Positions 12,395 to 22,516 are shown, counted from the first letter of the stretch. The stretch is DNA of 64,000 bases from JANQJD01 sp965601685 (GCA_965601685.1 CBFCWI010000002.1:372001-436000), one strand, 5' to 3'. Notes: generated by a model from the sequence alone, not told the origin. Numbers and translations are program-made.

Positions 12395-12421
12395 ACTAAG
12401 GATCAAGGGAGAGACCGTAAT

Positions 12422-13594
12422 ATGTCAAAGCTGGTCAAACCGCACGGAGGAAGTGAACTCAAACCCCTCCTCGTTCCTGCTGTTGAACGCGCTGAGGAGT
12501 TGAAACGGGCTGCCAGTCTCAAGAAAGTGCCAATGACCAGCCGCGAGACGTCGGACGTGATCATGATGGCCATGGGGGCCTACACGCCCCTTGAGGGCTT
12601 CATGGGCCTGGCAGATTGGGAAGGTGTATCTGCCCATATGAAGATGACAGATGATCTGTTCTGGCCGATTCCCATCACACTGTCTGCGTCGAAGGAAGTG
12701 GCTGCAACCATAGGTGATGGCGAGGAGATCGCTCTTCTTGATCAGGAATCTGGTGCAGTCATGGCGATTATGACAGTTGCCGAAAAGTACGCCATTGATA
12801 GAGCATTCGAATGTCAACATATCTACCGGACGACTGACATCAACCACCCTGGTGTACAGAAAGTGATGACTCAAGGCGATGTTAACCTTGCTGGTAGCGT
12901 CCGCTGTTTATCTGAAGGTGAATATTCAGAGAAATACAAAGACCTTTATGTCCGTCCAGCCGAAGCCAGGGCAATCTTCTCCCAGAAAGGGTGGTCGAGA
13001 GTGGCCGCCTTCCAAACCAGAAATCCTATGCACCGCAGTCACGAGCACCTGGTCAAAATTGCCGTTGAAGTGACCGATGGCGTATTTATCCACCAAGTGC
13101 TTGGAAAACTGAAGGAAGGCGACATTCCCGCTGAGGTACGCACCAACGCTATCGCTGCTATGATTGATCATTATTTCGTACCTGGAACTGTCATACAGGC
13201 TGGCTACCCGATAGAAATGCGCTATGCTGGGCCGCGCGAGGCTCTCATTCATGCCCTGATCCGGCAGAATTTCGGCTGCTCTCATCTCATCGTTGGCCGT
13301 GATCATGCTGGCGTGGGTGATTATTATGGCCCGTTCGACGCTCAGCATATTTTTGACACCTTGTGGCCTGGCGCTCTCCTCACACAACCTCTGAAAATTG
13401 ACGTAACGTTTTATTGTCGAAAGTGCTACGGCATGGCCACGGCTAAAACCTGCCCACATGGTAAGGAAGAGCAGGTGAATATTTCAGGAACAAGGCAACG
13501 GGAAATGCTCTTTAAGGGGGAGTCAATTCCTCCAGAGTTTAGTAGACCAGAAGTTGTAACAATTCTTCAGGAGTACTATCAGAAAAACGTATAG
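12422..13594 (+). CDS. sat: Sulfate adenylyltransferase (dissimilatory-type ATP sulfurylase)
   Basis: Catalyses ATP + sulfate to APS + PPi, or the reverse, which yields ATP by substrate-level phosphorylation in sulfur oxidisers. The 390-residue protein is the single-polypeptide homo-oligomeric type, not the assimilatory CysDN type. It has the ATP-binding [11 protein letters not shown] motif from residue 198 and [12 protein letters not shown] from about residue 292, plus [18 protein letters not shown] between them. Length and motifs resemble Sat of dissimilatory sulfate reducers and sulfur oxidisers. It lies 272 bases upstream of qmoA on the same strand, which supports an energy role rather than cysteine synthesis. 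Direction of reaction cannot be read from the sequence. Confidence 0.96.
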   Translation: MSKLVKPHGGSELKPLLVPAVERAEELKRAASLKKVPMTSRETSDVIMMAMGAYTPLEGFMGLADWEGVSAHMKMTDDLFWPIPITLSASKEVAATIGDGEEIALLDQESGAVMAIMTVAEKYAIDRAFECQHIYRTTDINHPGVQKVMTQGDVNLAGSVRCLSEGEYSEKYKDLYVRPAEARAIFSQKGWSRVAAFQTRNPMHRSHEHLVKIAVEVTDGVFIHQVLGKLKEGDIPAEVRTNAIAAMIDHYFVPGTVIQAGYPIEMRYAGPREALIHALIRQNFGCSHLIVGRDHAGVGDYYGPFDAQHIFDTLWPGALLTQPLKIDVTFYCRKCYGMATAKTCPHGKEEQVNISGTRQREMLFKGESIPPEFSRPEVVTILQEYYQKNV

Positions 13595-13866
13595 ATAGGA
13601 TCAGAGAATCTAAGGAAATTCTCGAATCTAATATGCGTGGTGTACTCTCTCTACGTAGGGGAGGGGGCGCTATTGGATCTAGCAAGGCTGGAGACCCACG
13701 TGGGGGCAAGGAAGTCTGGCTAACCCTGTATGCTTTTTCTTTTTACATAAGCACATCTTAATATGATAGTATTTCCGTGGTGGCTTGATTATCTATCCTC
13801 CGCCTGAACAGCAATAGACGAGACACATTAGGGCTCTGCCTAGGTGACAGATTAGGGAGAGGGGAC

Positions 13867-15132
13867 ATGCCGGAAAGTAGTAAACCCCGCAGCCAGACAA
13901 TTCTTGTAGTTGGCGGCGGCATCAGTGGCATCACGACAGCTCTTGAAGCTGCTGAGGCAGGGCATGATGTTGTCATCCTTGAAAAGGCCCCGACTCTTGG
14001 GGGGCGGGTAGCTCAATTCAACCGCTATTTCCCGAAACTCTGCCATCCTACTTGCGGCCTTGAGATTAATTTCCAGCGTATCCGAAAGAATGCACAGGTC
14101 ACAGTACTCACGATGAGCACCGTGGCAGCCATTCAAGGAGAGCGGGGAGATTATACCGTGACAGTCCGGCAGACTCCGCGCTACGTGAAAGCGAATTGCA
14201 CAGCGTGTGGAGATTGTGCCAATATTACTACTATTAAGATACCAAATCCCTTTGACTACGGCTTGGGAGCAACAAAGGCAGCTTACTTACCCCATGAAAT
14301 GGCATTCCCAATGCGTTATGTGATCGCGCCGCAGTTGATTGGCACTCATGCAGCAGATGAGGCAATGGCCGCTTGTAAGTATCATGCCATTAATCTCGAC
14401 GAAAAGGAATCAGCATTCAATTTACATGTAGGTTCAATTGTATTTGCTACTGGATGGCAACCATACGATGCATCTCGGATCAGTCCCTATCGGTATGCCT
14501 CTCTGAAAGATGTGATTACAAACGTTGAGATGGAGCGATTAGCGGCTCATAACGGCCCTACCAACGGTCGTATCCTGCGTCCGTCTAACGGCAGAGAGCC
14601 AAAAAATGTTGCACTTATTCAGTGTGCTGGATCTCGTGATCACAACCACTTAGCCTATTGCTCGCGCATCTGCTGCCTTGCCTCCATGAAACATACGGCT
14701 TATCTCCGCGAGCAGTACTCTGACGTCAGGGTTGACATCTACTATATTGATATACGGGCACACGATAAGCTGGAAGCTTTCTATCGTAAGGTGGTGAATG
14801 ATTCACAAGTGCGGATGATCAAGTCTAAACCTGCCGAAATCAAAATCGGTGCTGACGGTGAGCCTGTGGTGTGCGGTGAGAATACGTTAACCAGAGAGAT
14901 TTACGCAGAGTCCTATGACTTAGTTGTGCTGGCGACAGGCATGCAGCCAGCTCACTCTCTCGACAAATCTCTCATAAAAGTAGAGATGGATGATTACGGA
15001 TTCATCGTGCCAGAGGATGACGGGAAGGGAATCTTCTCAGCTGGCGTCGCATCGGGTCCGCTTGATGTCTCTATGTCTGTACAATCCGCAACCGCAGCCG
15101 CCCTGAAGGCGATTCAGGCAGTAGTTCACTGA
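13867..15132 (+). CDS. qmoA: QmoA, FAD subunit of the APS reductase-linked quinone oxidoreductase
   Basis: HdrA-like flavoprotein of the Qmo complex, which passes electrons between APS reductase and the quinone pool. Residues 12-45 form the FAD-binding fold (ILVVGGGISGITTALEAAE, then LEKAPTLGGRVAQF). YFPKLCHPTCGLEINFQRI at about 54-72 is characteristic of QmoA. CTACGDC at 111-117 gives three cysteines without the usual fourth. CAGSRD followed by YCSRICC near residue 257 is the HdrA-type cysteine cluster. The 421-residue length fits QmoA and is much shorter than methanogen HdrA. qmoB starts 19 bases downstream. Confidence 0.93.
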   Translation: MPESSKPRSQTILVVGGGISGITTALEAAEAGHDVVILEKAPTLGGRVAQFNRYFPKLCHPTCGLEINFQRIRKNAQVTVLTMSTVAAIQGERGDYTVTVRQTPRYVKANCTACGDCANITTIKIPNPFDYGLGATKAAYLPHEMAFPMRYVIAPQLIGTHAADEAMAACKYHAINLDEKESAFNLHVGSIVFATGWQPYDASRISPYRYASLKDVITNVEMERLAAHNGPTNGRILRPSNGREPKNVALIQCAGSRDHNHLAYCSRICCLASMKHTAYLREQYSDVRVDIYYIDIRAHDKLEAFYRKVVNDSQVRMIKSKPAEIKIGADGEPVVCGENTLTREIYAESYDLVVLATGMQPAHSLDKSLIKVEMDDYGFIVPEDDGKGIFSAGVASGPLDVSMSVQSATAAALKAIQAVVH

Positions 15133-15151
15133 GCCGCGAGGAGGAAGATCT

Positions 15152-17407
15152 ATGTCGACGAGGAACACCGGCGTTTACCTCTGCAGCGGCTGTGGCATCG
15201 GCGATGCTGTGTCCATGAATGGTCTCGAAAAGGTCGTGACCAGTGAATTTAAAAAGTCTTGCAAAGTCCACGATTGTCTGTGTGGGGCTGAGGGGCTAGG
15301 CATTATTCAAGCGGACGTCGCAGACGGCGTCAATCAAGTGGTTGTTGCTGCCTGCTCGCCGCGGGTAATGACTGATCGCTTCCGCTTCAATGGGACTCAG
15401 GTGATTCGTGGAAACCTGCGTGAGCAAGTAGTGTGGAGCCATACAGCTAACGAAGAAGATACCCAGATGATGGCCGAGGACAATATCCGCATAGCTGTCA
15501 CAGAGGCAGGGAAGTCTATAGCACCAGAACCAAAACTCGAGAGTGATCATTCACAGGTGGTTCTGGTGGTCGGTGGAGGGTATACAGGCCTCACAGCCGC
15601 CCATGAGGCAGCTCAGACCGGTTACGATGTGCTCTTGGTCGAACGCGCGCCGCAGCTTGGTGGGATGGCAATGAGATGGTCGAAGCGGACGCCAACACGC
15701 CCACCTTACAAGAATCCACAGCCTAATACGATGGCTGACTTGATCAAGACTGTCAGCTCTCACTCACGCATCACGATCAAGATGAGTTGCACAGTCGCGA
15801 AAACCTCTGGGATGCCTGGGCACTTCAGTGTTGAACTTTCCGATGGCAGCTGCCAGACCGTTGGTGCCATTGTTGTAGCAACGGGTTGGCGGCCCTATGA
15901 TGCTGGAAAATTAGACCATCTTGGTTACGGGATATCACCTGATGTGATGACCAGTGTTGAGATGGAAACAATGCTCAAGGACGGCCGGGTGGTATGCCGG
16001 TCAGATGGTCGTGTGCCAGATGTGATAGTTTTCGTGCAATGTGCTGGTTCACGAGACCAGGACCACCTACCTTACTGTTCGTCAGTATGCTGCAGTGTAT
16101 CCATTAAGCAGGCTTTACAGCTGCGTGAAGCTAACCCAGATGTTATGGTCTACATCGTCTATGAGGAATTGCGTACTCCTGGTGTAGCAGAGGAATTTTA
16201 TCGCACTGCTCAACGCGAGGGGATTATTTTCCTGAAGGGCAAAGTGAAAAGGATCGATGCATCACTGACAGTTCTCGTTGATGATGCACTTCTGCAGCAG
16301 GAGATACCACTTACAAGTGTAGATCTTGTGATACTTGCTATCGGTATGGTACCAAATTCTACTAATATAGAGTCACAAACACACTCATTAGATGATGAGT
16401 ACGCTACTTTACTCAACAATGACGTAAATTTTTATGCGCCCATCCAAACCGCTGGAATCGCTCTTGATCCTATCACACTGCCTCCGGAAAAGCAGCCAGA
16501 AGGAGCGTCGATCCTCAATTTGCAATATCGTCAAGGGCCGCACCTGCCGGTGTTAGCACATGGTTTTCCTGACAGCCACTATATTTGTTTTCCTTATGAA
16601 ACTCGTCGTAGTGGAATCTATGTAGCTGGCCCGGTCCGGCGCCCGATGGACATGGGCGAATCTGCGGAAGATGCTACAGGAGCAACCATGAAAGCCATTC
16701 AGGCCATCCGCACTGCGGCCAGAGGGCTTGCCTTGCATCCGCGTGCTGGTGACCTGTCGCTCCCATATATTAATCTAAACCAGTGCACAAAATGCCGTCG
16801 CTGTACGGTTGAATGTCCGTTCGGTGCCATTGATGAAACAACGGAAGGCTTTCCTAGTGTCAATGCTACCCGTTGCCGCCGATGCGGCACGTGTATGGGG
16901 GCCTGTCCAGTGCGGACCATCAATTTTTCTAACTATACAGTGGACATGCTTGGTAGCATGATCAAGGCAGTGAACATCCCGGATGAAACAGAGGAAAAAC
17001 CACGTGTTCTGGCTCTCGTATGCGAGAATGATGCGTATCCAGCTCTGGATATGGTAGGCATTGCGCGTCAGAGCTTTAGTGCCCATATCCGCATTGTTCC
17101 GGTGCGTTGCCTTGGTTCAGTCAACCTGCTCCTGCTTTCTGATGCTCTCTCAGTCGGCTATGATGGTGTCATATTAATGGGCTGCAAACCAGGTGATGAT
17201 TATCAGTGCCATTTTATGAAAGGCTCGAACATAGCAAAAGAACGTCTGAGCAAGGTCGGTGAAACCTTGAAAAGCATGGCTCTCGAATCTGAACGAGTCA
17301 CTATGACGGAAGTATCAATTGCTGATTCTGCTGCCCTACCAAAGGTAATTCAGAGCTTCGTTGAAACTCTAGATACCATCGGTCCCAATCCGTTCAAGGG
17401 GTTCTGA
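15152..17407 (+). CDS. qmoB: QmoB, FAD/Fe-S subunit with MvhD-like C-terminus
   Basis: Second flavin subunit of the Qmo complex. Order of parts in the 751 residues: an N-terminal cysteine region (VYLCSGCGIGD, then VHDCLCGAEG); an HdrA-like FAD domain with VVGGGYTGLTAAHEAAQ near 135; CAGSRDQDHLPYCSSVCC; two ferredoxin-type 4Fe-4S motifs at about 545 (CTKCRRCTVECP) and 575 (CRRCGTCMGACP); and a C-terminal MvhD-like domain (VRCLGSVNLLLLSDAL, MGCKPGDDYQCHF). This matches QmoB in domain order and length. hdrC begins 3 bases after its stop, so the subunits are co-translated. Confidence 0.93.
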   Translation: MSTRNTGVYLCSGCGIGDAVSMNGLEKVVTSEFKKSCKVHDCLCGAEGLGIIQADVADGVNQVVVAACSPRVMTDRFRFNGTQVIRGNLREQVVWSHTANEEDTQMMAEDNIRIAVTEAGKSIAPEPKLESDHSQVVLVVGGGYTGLTAAHEAAQTGYDVLLVERAPQLGGMAMRWSKRTPTRPPYKNPQPNTMADLIKTVSSHSRITIKMSCTVAKTSGMPGHFSVELSDGSCQTVGAIVVATGWRPYDAGKLDHLGYGISPDVMTSVEMETMLKDGRVVCRSDGRVPDVIVFVQCAGSRDQDHLPYCSSVCCSVSIKQALQLREANPDVMVYIVYEELRTPGVAEEFYRTAQREGIIFLKGKVKRIDASLTVLVDDALLQQEIPLTSVDLVILAIGMVPNSTNIESQTHSLDDEYATLLNNDVNFYAPIQTAGIALDPITLPPEKQPEGASILNLQYRQGPHLPVLAHGFPDSHYICFPYETRRSGIYVAGPVRRPMDMGESAEDATGATMKAIQAIRTAARGLALHPRAGDLSLPYINLNQCTKCRRCTVECPFGAIDETTEGFPSVNATRCRRCGTCMGACPVRTINFSNYTVDMLGSMIKAVNIPDETEEKPRVLALVCENDAYPALDMVGIARQSFSAHIRIVPVRCLGSVNLLLLSDALSVGYDGVILMGCKPGDDYQCHFMKGSNIAKERLSKVGETLKSMALESERVTMTEVSIADSAALPKVIQSFVETLDTIGPNPFKGF

Positions 17408-17410
17408 TCC

Positions 17411-18031
17411 ATGACATACATGATGTCCCCGACCCCAACTCGCAAGTACGACCTTGGTTTCGCACGCTGGGTTTACCAGCATATCGATGGGGGTGAGCGC
17501 TTAGCGCTGTGTATGCAGTGCGGTGTGTGCTCTGGATCGTGCCCACTTGGCACTACAATGGATAACGGTCCGCGTAAGACTTTCATGATGATTCGTGCTG
17601 GCATGAAAGATGACGTCTTAAGATCGGACACTCTGTGGAACTGCGTATCGTGTTACAACTGTGTCGTGCGTTGTCCACGAGACGTGCCAGTAGCCTATAT
17701 TCTACACGAGTTGTCTACAGTTGCAGTGCGCGAAGGCTATGCTCAAGCCAAGATGTCGGAAACTAACAAATTTGTTAAAGGCTTTACCTGGAGTTTCAAG
17801 ACCCTTGGGCGCACTGATGAACGCCTCGTGAGTCTGTTCTATTACTTTCAGGACGGTTTTGTGTCTGGTCTCAAGAAGCTCCTGGTTTTCAGGCGTATTG
17901 CATTTGGCTTTGTCAAAGCTGGACGCTTGCCTATTGGTATGCCCCACAGCATTCGGCACAAAGGTGAACTGCGCAAAATCCTGACCGCCGCTGCGACTAT
18001 CGAGGCACACCATGCCAAGGGAGAGAAGTAA
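17411..18031 (+). CDS. hdrC: HdrC-like iron-sulfur subunit
   Basis: Heterodisulfide-reductase-type subunit with two classical 4Fe-4S motifs, CMQCGVCSGSCP (about residue 34) and CVSCYNCVVRCP (about 78), that would relay electrons between QmoAB and HdrB. The 206 residues show no transmembrane helix, unlike QmoC, where an HdrC-like domain is fused to a haem b membrane part. After the second cluster comes an aromatic, basic, possibly amphipathic stretch (SLFYYFQDGFVSGLKKLLVF) that could touch the membrane; this is inference. Met5 is an alternative start. It sits 3 bases from both qmoB and hdrB. Confidence 0.9.
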   Translation: MTYMMSPTPTRKYDLGFARWVYQHIDGGERLALCMQCGVCSGSCPLGTTMDNGPRKTFMMIRAGMKDDVLRSDTLWNCVSCYNCVVRCPRDVPVAYILHELSTVAVREGYAQAKMSETNKFVKGFTWSFKTLGRTDERLVSLFYYFQDGFVSGLKKLLVFRRIAFGFVKAGRLPIGMPHSIRHKGELRKILTAAATIEAHHAKGEK

Positions 18032-18034
18032 GCT

Positions 18035-18937
18035 ATGTCAAAGAAATATACCTTCTATCCTGGTTGTGCCTCTCAAGGCACTGGCAAGCATCTAGACACC
18101 TCCTTGCGGGCAGTTTTACCGAAGCTTGGGGTTGAATTACAAGACATAGACGACTGGAACTGCTGTGGTGCCTCCATAGGGCACGTCCAGCAAGGTCATT
18201 TGGCGACGGCAGCCTTAACAGCCCGTAATCTGTCTAGGGCGCGCGCAAATGGTACGAATGATTTCGTTACGGCTTGCCCGGCTTGCTATTTAAATAGTCA
18301 CTATTTTAATGAGCAAGTACGGAACCATGATGCTTTCAGGAGTGAAATCAATGCCATCCTAGGAGCCGCAAGCCGTTCCTATGATGGTGATCTGCACGTG
18401 CGCCACATCTGCGAAGTATTAGTTAACGATGTCGGTCTTGATAGGGTACGGGAGAACGTTGTGAAACCCCTGAAAGGTCTCAAAGTAGCCGGTTATATCG
18501 GTTGTCAGACCTTGCGTCCGTTTGCTGGTACTGAACGGGGTGGGCGATACGACACCTACGAGGAGCCGAAATTCCTTGATAATTTCATAGAGGTGTCTGG
18601 AGCAACGCCTATTAGGGATTTCAAATACAAGACTTCGTGCTGTGGCGGGGCAGTATCAGCTGTGAGTCCTGATAAAACGCTCCATCTGATGGAAGGTATT
18701 CTCAAGGATGCAACAGATAAAGGGGCTGATTGTATCTGTACGCCATGTGCCCTGTGTCAAACGAATGTCGAGATCTACCAGGATATGGTTAACAAGCAGT
18801 TTGAAACCAGTTATGCAATGCCAGTAGTGTTTTATAGTCAGCTCTGGGCCTTGTCCTTTGGCATGGACCCAAAGAAAGATGCAGCCATGCACCAGAGTCT
18901 ACTCCCGGTGCACAAAATTCTCAGCGCAGCCAAGTGA
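18035..18937 (+). CDS. hdrB: HdrB-like subunit with two CCG domains
   Basis: Resembles the subunit that carries the non-cubane Fe-S active site of heterodisulfide reductase. Both cysteine-rich CCG domains are intact in the 300 residues: YPGCAS, WNCCGAS and CPAC in the first, and GCQT, TSCCGGA and TPCALC in the second. HdrCB replaces QmoC in gram-positive sulfate reducers, so this gene most likely completes a Qmo-type complex here. Its natural disulfide or quinone partner is unknown. It is the last gene of the cluster and converges on clpB. Confidence 0.9.
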   Translation: MSKKYTFYPGCASQGTGKHLDTSLRAVLPKLGVELQDIDDWNCCGASIGHVQQGHLATAALTARNLSRARANGTNDFVTACPACYLNSHYFNEQVRNHDAFRSEINAILGAASRSYDGDLHVRHICEVLVNDVGLDRVRENVVKPLKGLKVAGYIGCQTLRPFAGTERGGRYDTYEEPKFLDNFIEVSGATPIRDFKYKTSCCGGAVSAVSPDKTLHLMEGILKDATDKGADCICTPCALCQTNVEIYQDMVNKQFETSYAMPVVFYSQLWALSFGMDPKKDAAMHQSLLPVHKILSAAK

Positions 18938-18948
18938 TGATCTAGGAG

Positions 18949-18973
18949 GGACAAGTTGTGAGGAGAGTTGTCC
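18949..18973 (+). terminator. Weak hairpin between hdrB and clpB
   Basis: GGACAA at 18949-18954 pairs with TTGTCC at 18968-18973 across a 13-base loop in the 52-base convergent gap. There is no clear T-tract, so it is only a candidate end for the sulfur cluster transcript. Confidence 0.3.
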
Positions 18974-18989
18974 GTTCTGTCCTGTATTC

Positions 18990-21605
18990 CTATTCCGGAC
19001 GCTTCTCCTCCGCCTGGGGCAGTGCTGCGGTATCGCAGTTGAGCACAAGTTGACCGCTTACAACCGATGCCTTGACAGTAGCCCCTTCCTTGAGGTGTCC
19101 ATCCAGGATGTGCATAGCGAGTGGATTTTCAAGTGTCCTCTGGATCACCCGCTTCAGTGGTCGTGCCCCGTACACAGGATCGTAACCGGCTTCAGCTAGC
19201 CAGCTATAAGTAGACACGTCTAATGTGAGGATTATACCGCGTGCTTCTAACCGCTGCCGCAATTTGCTAAGCTGAATGTTGACAATTTTACTCATCTCAC
19301 CCAGGCCTAGACGATGGAAAAGCAGGATTTCGTCAAGACGATTCAGGAACTCAGGACGGAATGCACCTCGCACCACTTCCATCACGGCTTCACGTACTAC
19401 TGTTGAATCTGATTCATGATGTCTTCTGGCGAGTATTTCGCTCCCTAGATTTGAGGTGAGAACGATCAAGGTGTTACGGAAGTCTACCGTTCGCCCCTGC
19501 CCATCAGTTAAACGGCCGTCGTCGAGCACCTGTAGCAGCACGTTAAAAACGTCTGGGTGTGCTTTTTCCACTTCGTCAAATAAGACGACCTGATACGGCC
19601 GTCGCCGTACGGCCTCGGTCAAGCTACCTCCCTCTTCATAGCCTATATACCCAGGAGGGGCCCCTATTAAACGAGCGACAGCATGTTTTTCCATGTATTC
19701 AGACATATCTATGCGAATCATAGCATTCTCATTATCGAATAGAAACTCGGCCAGTGCCTTAGTCAGCTCAGTCTTGCCAACGCCGGTTGGCCCTAGAAAG
19801 AGGAAAGATCCCATGGGCCTATTCGGATCGCTCAGACCTGCCCTGCCCCGTCGCACGGCATGGGCAATAGCGCGGACCGCTTCTGTTTGCCCTACTACGC
19901 GGGTGCTTACATGTTCCTCCATCCGTACTAGTTTCTCACGCTCACCAGTCAGCATACGATCAACCGGAATCCCAGTCCAGCGGGATACCACGTTTGCAAT
20001 GTGCTCCGGGATGACGACCTCGTTTACTAATCCGTTCCCTTCCTGAGATTCTGCTACCTGTAATGTCTGTTCTAGTGTTGGAATCACACCATACCGTAGC
20101 TCAGAAGCCCGTTGTAGATCCCCATTGCGCATGGCAATATCAACCTCGGTGCGAGCTTGATCCAGTTGCTCCTTAATCTTGGTCGCGTCGGCAAGCTTTT
20201 CTTTTTCAGCTTTCCATGCACGAGTCACCTCTTCAGACTCGCGTTCCAATACTATGAGTTCATCTTCTAGCCGTCCTAATCTTTCCTGCGCGGCAAGGTC
20301 ATTTTCTTTTTTGAGAGCTTCGCGCTCAATCTTCCACTGGAGAATGCGACGGTCTAACTCATCCAGAGCTTCTGGTTTAGAATCTACTGCCATACGCAGC
20401 CGGCTCGCTGCTTCATCTACTAAATCGATAGCCTTATCAGGTAGGAAGCGATCACTAATGTAACGGTTAGAGAGTGTGGCCGCTGTAACAAGGGCGCCAT
20501 CGGCGATATGTACACCATGGTGTAGCTCATACTTCTCTTTGAGACCACGCAGGATGGAAATGGTGTCCTCAACCGTCGGCTCACCCACGAATACGGGCTG
20601 AAACCGGCGTGCTAAAGCCGCGTCCTTTTCGACATGCTTGCGGTATTCATCGAGCGTGGTAGCACCAACACAATGTAGTTCGCCGCGGGCTAAGGCCGGT
20701 TTTAACAGATTGGAGGCATCCATAGACCCTTCCGCCCGACCAGCCCCGACCAAATTGTGCATTTCGTCTATGAACAGAACGATATCACCTGCTGCAGCAG
20801 TCACTTCATTTAACACCGCTCTCAGACGCTCCTCAAATTCGCCACGGAATTTCGCACCTGCTACTAAGGCTCCTAGATCGAGTGCCATCAGCTTCTTGTT
20901 CTTCAGGCTTTCCGGTACATCACTGTTAACGATTCGCAGCGCGAGTCCTTCAACAATGGCGGTTTTCCCAACCCCCGGCTCACCAATCAGCACGGGGTTG
21001 TTCTTGGTACGGCGTGAAAGTACCTGAATCGCACGACGGATTTCCTCATCTCGACCTATAACGGGATCTAACTGACCATCGCGCGCGGCTGCGGTGACAT
21101 CTCTGGCGTACTTTTTCAGGGCATCATATGTGTCCTCAGCTGACGGGCTGTGTGCTAGCCGACCATTACGCATCTGCTTGATAGCTTGGTTGAGAGCCTG
21201 GGGAGTCAGGCCAGATTCGCTTAAGAGACGGTGAACAGCGGTCCCCGGTGTGAGTGCCAAAGCGAGTAGTAGATATTCGGCTGTTACGAACAAATCACCT
21301 GCTTTGCTCGCTGTTTGTTCTGCATTATCAAAGACTCGGGCAATTTCAGGTGTCAGGTATAAATGGCCAGCACCACTTCCCTGCACGCGCGGGATCCCAT
21401 CGAGCTCGGCCTCAACGGTCTCCCGGGCACGATTGGGATCCCCTCCAGCAGCACTCATCAGGGTCGCTGCCAAGCCGTCTCTGTCGGCCAGCAGCACTTG
21501 CAGCAAATGTGCAGGTGTGAAGCGCTGGTGATCGCGCTGCAGAGCCAATGTCTGGGCGGACTGGATAAACCCCTTGCTGCGATCTGTGTATCTTTCAAAC
21601 TCCAT
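18990..21605 (-). CDS. clpB: Disaggregating chaperone ClpB
   Basis: AAA+ disaggregase that works with DnaK to dissolve protein aggregates. The 871-residue protein has the Clp N-domain ([13 protein letters not shown] onward), AAA-1 with [10 protein letters not shown] and [13 protein letters not shown], the middle coiled-coil region rich in Glu/Lys, AAA-2 with [14 protein letters not shown] and [14 protein letters not shown], and a C-terminal domain with [11 protein letters not shown]. The coiled-coil middle domain separates it from ClpA and ClpC. I chose ATG 21605 because family members begin there; an upstream in-frame start would add 12 unrelated residues. Confidence 0.96.
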   Translation of the reverse strand: MEFERYTDRSKGFIQSAQTLALQRDHQRFTPAHLLQVLLADRDGLAATLMSAAGGDPNRARETVEAELDGIPRVQGSGAGHLYLTPEIARVFDNAEQTASKAGDLFVTAEYLLLALALTPGTAVHRLLSESGLTPQALNQAIKQMRNGRLAHSPSAEDTYDALKKYARDVTAAARDGQLDPVIGRDEEIRRAIQVLSRRTKNNPVLIGEPGVGKTAIVEGLALRIVNSDVPESLKNKKLMALDLGALVAGAKFRGEFEERLRAVLNEVTAAAGDIVLFIDEMHNLVGAGRAEGSMDASNLLKPALARGELHCVGATTLDEYRKHVEKDAALARRFQPVFVGEPTVEDTISILRGLKEKYELHHGVHIADGALVTAATLSNRYISDRFLPDKAIDLVDEAASRLRMAVDSKPEALDELDRRILQWKIEREALKKENDLAAQERLGRLEDELIVLERESEEVTRAWKAEKEKLADATKIKEQLDQARTEVDIAMRNGDLQRASELRYGVIPTLEQTLQVAESQEGNGLVNEVVIPEHIANVVSRWTGIPVDRMLTGEREKLVRMEEHVSTRVVGQTEAVRAIAHAVRRGRAGLSDPNRPMGSFLFLGPTGVGKTELTKALAEFLFDNENAMIRIDMSEYMEKHAVARLIGAPPGYIGYEEGGSLTEAVRRRPYQVVLFDEVEKAHPDVFNVLLQVLDDGRLTDGQGRTVDFRNTLIVLTSNLGSEILARRHHESDSTVVREAVMEVVRGAFRPEFLNRLDEILLFHRLGLGEMSKIVNIQLSKLRQRLEARGIILTLDVSTYSWLAEAGYDPVYGARPLKRVIQRTLENPLAMHILDGHLKEGATVKASVVSGQLVLNCDTAALPQAEEKRPE

Positions 21606-22075
21606 GGTTCTTCTATGTATGGTGGCGGCGTCCTGAATCAATAGAAGAAATCACCGTCATGCTGCAAGGAGACGGGGGAATGGGGCACAACACATGACTC
21701 TTCCTAGCAGAGGACAGGAAACCACGAAATAATTGTAAAAATTGCAATGATTATTATATACAGTGCGCGATGAGCGCGGTATACTCGGCAGTCCGGTAGG
21801 TAGGCTTCAGTGAAGGGGCTAATCTGAAAGCCGATTCTGAGAGTATGATTGGCTCTACCAAGCTGGGCGCTGTTCAAAAAGTCATCGCGGTGGCTGAGTT
21901 CCGGAGATCTCACAACTAAGGGGTCTAGAAGCTTACAAAATAAGAGAGTGAGGGAAGATAAGCCACGATGGCCAGGCTGCCATTGCTTCTTGCCGGTTCA
22001 ACATAGTGAGCCAGTACCATCGTACTGTACCGAAAAGTATAGGCACTCATATGCGGTTCTGCGCTATGTCTCTAT
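21606..22075. other. Gene-free stretch (470 bp)
   Basis: It lies upstream of clpB and downstream of the CoA-binding gene on the same strand, so it should contain the clpB promoter. I see no credible open frame, tRNA or clear sigma-32-type promoter, and assign nothing inside it. Confidence 0.5.
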
Positions 22076-22516
22076 TCATGAAGAGGCACCGAGCCGTTGT
22101 AATTCAATCTTCGGACATCGATCCATAATAACCTTGAGGCCAGCGGTTTCAGCTCGCACAGCAGCTGGCGAGTTTTTTACAGAAAGTTGCATCCATATCA
22201 CAGATATGCTCTTTACAGGGGCAAGATGAATCGCTTCATCCACCAAGATCCCGGCAGCCTCAGAATTACGGAAGATATCAACCATCTCGTAAGGGGCTGG
22301 TGCATCAGCCAGAGTAGCATAGATGGTCTCCCCCAATATCTGCTTGCCTGCTAAACTGGGATTAATAGGGATGACTCGATAGCCGTTGTCTTGCAGGAAA
22401 CGCATGACACGGTAGCTTGGTCGGTCAGTCTTCTCACTAGCGCCAACAAGAGCGATGGTCTTCACACTGCTCAAGATACTCCTAAGATAGGAGTCTGTGT
22501 AGACTTCGTGCTGCAT
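22076..22516 (-). CDS. CoA-binding (YccU-like) protein
   Basis: A small single-domain Rossmann-fold protein of the CoA_binding family, about 146 residues. It has the nucleotide-binding segment TIALVGASEKTDRPSYRVMRFL, then GYRVIPINPSLAGKQILGE, and the C-terminal VIMDRCPKIE. Homologues bind CoA in structures, but their cellular role is not established. Start ATG 22516 follows an AAAGGA; a GTG one codon earlier is possible. The gene stands alone between clpB and glmS. Confidence 0.85.
   Translation of the reverse strand: MQHEVYTDSYLRSILSSVKTIALVGASEKTDRPSYRVMRFLQDNGYRVIPINPSLAGKQILGETIYATLADAPAPYEMVDIFRNSEAAGILVDEAIHLAPVKSISVIWMQLSVKNSPAAVRAETAGLKVIMDRCPKIELQRLGASS

Larger units (their letters stand above)
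11236..12421. other. Gene-free divergent spacer with an AT-rich island upstream of sat
   Basis: This spacer of almost 1.2 kb separates divergent yicC and sat. From about 11,960 to 12,200 it becomes strongly AT-rich: 12,061-12,120 has 6 G/C in 60 and 12,121-12,180 has 8 in 60, while the neighbouring genes are near half G+C. No open frame here looks coding and I see no consensus DnaA boxes. It holds two copies of a 14-nt element and a hairpin leader just before sat, listed separately. It probably carries the promoter region of the sulfur cluster. Confidence 0.6.
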
